Positions 61,384 through 64,000 of a stretch of DNA of 64,000 nucleotides are shown here, in pieces (the first letter of the stretch is position 1; each line of letters begins with the position of its first letter). The DNA comes from Acidobacteriaceae bacterium (lineage in GTDB: Bacteria > Acidobacteriota > Terriglobia > Terriglobales > Acidobacteriaceae), in the NCBI GenBank assembly GCA_025462735.1, contig JAOAPC010000008.1:372001-436000 (forward strand). Reading direction: 5' to 3'. The notes under the pieces are model-generated. The model was not told where the DNA came from, searched no databases, and worked only from the letters and a program-made list of their open reading frames with translations. Made by a program: the position numbers and the translations under genes.

Positions 61384-61412
61384 TTGACATAGATTTCCCC
61401 TGCCCCTAACCT
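61384..61412 (+). promoter_or_regulatory. Candidate sigma-70-like promoter for purD
   Basis: A perfect -35 box TTGACA (61384-61389) is followed at 17 bp by TAACCT (61407-61412), which matches the -10 consensus at three of six positions. The purD ATG lies 15 bases downstream, a short leader. The assignment rests on the -35 and the spacing only. Confidence 0.4.
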
Positions 61413-61426
61413 TGTTCTCTCTGGCC

Positions 61427-62698
61427 ATGAAAGTTCTGCTCATCGGCAATGGCGGTCGCGAACACGCGCTCGCGTGGAAACTGCGGCAATCACCGCGGGT
61501 CACCAAACTTTATTGCGCGCCCGGGAATGGCGGCATCAGTCGCGAGGCTGAATGCGTCCCTGCCGACTTGAAGAGCCTGGAGGCGATCGTCGCACTTGCG
61601 ACCCAACTCGAGCCCGACCTTACTGTGGTCGGCCCGGAACTGCCGCTTCAGCTCGGAATCGTGGACGAATTTACGCGCCGGGGCTGGCCGATCTTCGGCC
61701 CAACAAAAGCCGCCGCGCAACTTGAGACCAGCAAAAGTTTCGCCAAGGAATTCATGCAGCGCCACCGAATCCCAACTTCGCACTATGCGATTTGCGATTC
61801 AGCTGATGAGGTGAAAGAGGCGCTCGGCCGTTTCAGCACACCCGTGGTGGTGAAGGCGGATGGGCTCGCGGCTGGAAAGGGCGTGGTCATCTGCAAGACT
61901 AAAGATGAAGCTGCTGCCGTGGCCGCCGAGATGCTCACCGGAAAAATGCTCGGCGAAGCTGGCACGCGAGTGGTGATTGAAGAATGCCTGAAGGGAGACG
62001 AACTTTCATTCCTGGTTCTCAGCGACGGAGAACGCGTTGCGCCCTTGGTGGCCGCGCAAGATCACAAGCGTGTGGGCGATGGCGACACTGGCCCCAACAC
62101 AGGTGGCATGGGCGCGTATTCGATTCCCCAACTGCTGGACGAGCAGATGACGAATTGGCTGCTGCAGCACATTGCTCGCCCAGTGGTTGCGGGCATGAAG
62201 GCGGGAGGTATGGAGTACAAGGGCATACTTTATTGCGGGTTGATGATGACCGCGCGCGGCCCCATGGTGCTCGAATTCAACTGCCGCTTTGGCGATCCTG
62301 AGACCCAGCCCATCATGATGCGGCTCGACAGTGATTTGCTCGAGGCCATTGAGGCGTCGATCGAGGGCCGCGTGAGCGATGGCGATTTTCGCTGGTCGCC
62401 GGAAGCGTCCGTGTGCGTGGTAATGGCTTCAGGTGGATATCCCGGCACAATCGAAGTCGGCAAGAAAATTAGCGGGATCGAAGAAGCCGACAGAGTGGAC
62501 GGTGTGAAAGTATTTCACGCCGGGACGAGCGTGCGCGACGGAGCTTTCTATACGGCGGGAGGAAGGGTGCTGGGCGTGACCGCTCGGGCCCAGAACCTGC
62601 AGACCGCGGTTGACCGCGCATACGAAGCCGTCGGCAAGATTCAATTTGATGGCGCGCATTACCGGAAAGACATCGGCGCGCACGCGTTGAGAAAATAA
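61427..62698 (+). CDS. purD: Phosphoribosylamine--glycine ligase
   Basis: A 423-residue ATP-grasp enzyme for the second step of purine synthesis. ATG 61427 gives [19 protein letters not shown], the family start; a TTG at 61412 adds five residues. Motifs are [16 protein letters not shown]-grasp [15 protein letters not shown], the metal site in [13 protein letters not shown], and the C-terminal domain with [11 protein letters not shown]. It is followed by purE within 20 bp in an operon-like arrangement. purK is not seen. Confidence 0.97.
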   Translation: MKVLLIGNGGREHALAWKLRQSPRVTKLYCAPGNGGISREAECVPADLKSLEAIVALATQLEPDLTVVGPELPLQLGIVDEFTRRGWPIFGPTKAAAQLETSKSFAKEFMQRHRIPTSHYAICDSADEVKEALGRFSTPVVVKADGLAAGKGVVICKTKDEAAAVAAEMLTGKMLGEAGTRVVIEECLKGDELSFLVLSDGERVAPLVAAQDHKRVGDGDTGPNTGGMGAYSIPQLLDEQMTNWLLQHIARPVVAGMKAGGMEYKGILYCGLMMTARGPMVLEFNCRFGDPETQPIMMRLDSDLLEAIEASIEGRVSDGDFRWSPEASVCVVMASGGYPGTIEVGKKISGIEEADRVDGVKVFHAGTSVRDGAFYTAGGRVLGVTARAQNLQTAVDRAYEAVGKIQFDGAHYRKDIGAHALRK

Positions 62699-62718
62699 TC
62701 GAGGAGAACGCAAAACGA

Positions 62719-63222
62719 ATGTCCAATCCTGTAGTTTCAATTGTGATGGGAAGCGATTCTGATCTTGAGATCATGCGCGAAGCAGGAACAGCGCTCGAGG
62801 GTTTCGGCATTGCCTACGAGATCGATGTCACCTCGGCACACCGTTCGCCCGACAGAACTGCAGACTATGCGCGCAAGGCCGCAGACCGCGGAATTCGCGT
62901 GATTATTGCAGGAGCGGGCGGGGCGGCACATTTGGCAGGAGTGATCGCCGCGCATACGACTCTTCCCGTGATCGGAGTGCCCATTTCTGCGACCTCCCTG
63001 AACGGATTAGATTCGCTGCTCGCCACGGTACAGATGCCGGCCGGAATTCCGGTGGCGACGGTTGCGATCGGAAAACCGGGGGCCACCAATGCTGGAATCC
63101 TGGCTGCGCAAATTTTGGGAGTGGCTGATTCTGCAATCGCGCAGAAACTTCATGCGCACAAGGCGAAGTTGGCGAAGGGAGTGGAGGAGAAATCGAAGAA
63201 GTTGAAGGACAGTTTGAAGTAG
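62719..63222 (+). CDS. purE: N5-carboxyaminoimidazole ribonucleotide mutase
   Basis: A 167-residue class I PurE. The start is [14 protein letters not shown], with [34 protein letters not shown] and [22 protein letters not shown]. The C-terminal helix is Lys-rich. A strong GAGGAGA precedes the ATG. Class I PurE acts with PurK (absent from the window) in the CAIR pathway. A BIME-like repeat begins at the last base of its stop codon. Confidence 0.96.
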   Translation: MSNPVVSIVMGSDSDLEIMREAGTALEGFGIAYEIDVTSAHRSPDRTADYARKAADRGIRVIIAGAGGAAHLAGVIAAHTTLPVIGVPISATSLNGLDSLLATVQMPAGIPVATVAIGKPGATNAGILAAQILGVADSAIAQKLHAHKAKLAKGVEEKSKKLKDSLK

Positions 63223-63290
63223 CACGGGCGAGGACGCCCGTGCCTCCACCCCACGACCTGCTGTGGAACGACGGGGGTCCACGCCCGTCG
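63222..63290. repeat. Paired REP-like palindromes after purE
   Basis: Unit 1 is GCACGGGCG (63222-63230) and CGCCCGTGC (63235-63243) with loop AGGA. Unit 2 is CGACGGGGG (63269-63277) and CGCCCGTCG (63282-63290), with one mismatch. The linker has CTCCACCCC...TGTGGA, similar to the copy at 43688-43711. It separates the converging purE and galU genes. Confidence 0.92.
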
Positions 63291-63301
63291 AAGTGCAAAT
63301 A

Positions 63302-64000
63302 TCAATCCAGCTTCAGAGTCCGCAGATATTCTTTAAGCGGACCTCCCAAATCTTCTCGCTTTAACGCGAATTCAACAGTCGCCTTCAGGAAGCCAAGCTT
63401 GTCACCGGTATCGTGCCGTTTGCCTTCGTAAACATAGGCGTACATTTTTTCTTTCTTCAGCAGCAGGCGCATCGCGTCGGTCAGTTGCAATTCCCCACCC
63501 GTACCCACCTGCGTTTGCTCAAGCACGTCGAAGATGGTCGGCGTCAAAATGTAGCGCCCAATGATCGCCAGGTTCGAAGGGGCTTCTTCAAAAGGCGGCT
63601 TTTCCACCATGTTCAGAATTTCGTATAACCGCCCGCCCTGGCGTCCGTCGGCAGGCTTCACATCGAGCACGCCGTAGGCAGAAATCGCCGCGCCTTCGAC
63701 GATCTGGGTCGCAATCACCGAACATTGCGTCTCCTCAAAGACCTGCATCATTTGCTTCAGCACCGGAACCTCAGCGTCAATCACGTCATCGGCGAGCAGC
63801 ACGGCAAAAGCTTCACGTCCGACTAGTTCCCGTGCAGTCAGCACCGCATGGCCGAGACCCAAAGCCTCTTTTTGACGCACGTAGGCCACATGGATCATGT
63901 CTGAAATCTGGCGCACAACTTTCAGCAGATCCGTCTTGCCCTTCTCTTCCAGAATTTTCTCGAGCTCATAGCTGACGTCGAAATGGTCTTCGATGGCGGA
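63302..64000 (-). CDS. galU: UTP--glucose-1-phosphate uridylyltransferase (partial, start beyond window)
   Basis: The frame is open through base 64000, giving the last 232 residues of a GalU-type nucleotidyltransferase producing UDP-glucose. Characteristic stretches are AIEDHFDVSYELE, YVRQKEALGLGHAVLTARELVG, FAVLLADDVID, and TGGELQLTDAMRLLL. GalU supplies UDP-glucose for exopolysaccharide and envelope glycans. The N-terminal signature GxGTRxxP lies outside the window. It is convergent with purE across the paired repeat. Confidence 0.95.
   Translation of the reverse strand, partial: SAIEDHFDVSYELEKILEEKGKTDLLKVVRQISDMIHVAYVRQKEALGLGHAVLTARELVGREAFAVLLADDVIDAEVPVLKQMMQVFEETQCSVIATQIVEGAAISAYGVLDVKPADGRQGGRLYEILNMVEKPPFEEAPSNLAIIGRYILTPTIFDVLEQTQVGTGGELQLTDAMRLLLKKEKMYAYVYEGKRHDTGDKLGFLKATVEFALKREDLGGPLKEYLRTLKLD

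Noticed and set aside
1-64000. CRISPR arrays, prophage genes, intact insertion sequences or rRNA operons
   Set aside because: No regularly spaced repeats with unique spacers, no phage structural or integrase genes, no transposase, and no rRNA-like stretches were seen.

Overview
The window is a gene-dense, high-GC chromosomal segment with no rRNA, tRNA, CRISPR array, prophage or intact insertion sequence. Gene content and domain style suggest a soil Acidobacteriota (Terriglobia-like) genome. The markers are TIG and fibronectin-type lipoproteins, an AMIN-FecR protein, DUF4097 and PDZ proteins next to an ECF sigma factor, an M13 peptidase, a double-length ThyX, and small conserved proteins I associate with that phylum. 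This placement is an inference; no rRNA is present to confirm it.

Layout. 1-8 kb: the tail of a GcvT-type gene, then efp-acyP-apt (minus), a YtxH protein, an AMIN/FecR protein, a PilZ protein, trpG/pabA, a fused aroD-aroE, and a secreted protein closed by a strong terminator. 8-20 kb: pgsA with an AMMECR1 gene, an HHH protein, glutamate dehydrogenase, FmdB, rsmI, two overlapping small conserved genes, YqeY, then a class V aminotransferase and serA (probably phosphoserine synthesis), a beta-barrel protein, an M50-CBS protease and rsmD. 20-27 kb: a gene preceded by a 17-bp tandem array, ridA-amidohydrolase, HU, an Ig-like protein, an 846-bp stretch without a credible gene, cytochrome c and double ThyX. 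27-38 kb: a long minus-strand run reading recG, selA, an SSS symporter, an RHH/MazF toxin-antitoxin pair, DUF488, acpS, a membrane spermidine-synthase-like protein and an MCE protein.

38-47 kb is the most system-like part. An unknown 885-residue secreted protein is followed on the same strand by an ECF sigma factor, an anti-sigma factor with a zinc-binding N-terminus and a HEAT-repeat outer part, a DUF4097 repeat protein, a protease-less double-PDZ protein and an M13 metallopeptidase. This looks like an envelope-sensing regulon. 47-64 kb: an oppD-like ATPase, a phosphoesterase, an RNase HI with an extra C-terminal module, a FAH-family hydrolase, an unusual Nramp-like transporter, an FN3 lipoprotein, hslV-hslU, aconitase, a beta-barrel protein, canonical mntH with a universal stress protein, purD-purE and a partial galU.

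Across the window lies a dispersed palindromic repeat resembling REP/BIME elements, with a core stem of about 8-9 bp such as GACGGGCG/CGCCCGTC and a 3-4 nt loop. Copies lie between genes, inside the sigma/anti-sigma operon, and in frame inside the coding sequences of selA and recG. Two other families of short word-like repeats occupy other intergenic regions. These repeats, and their intrusion into core genes, are the most unusual sequence-level observation here.
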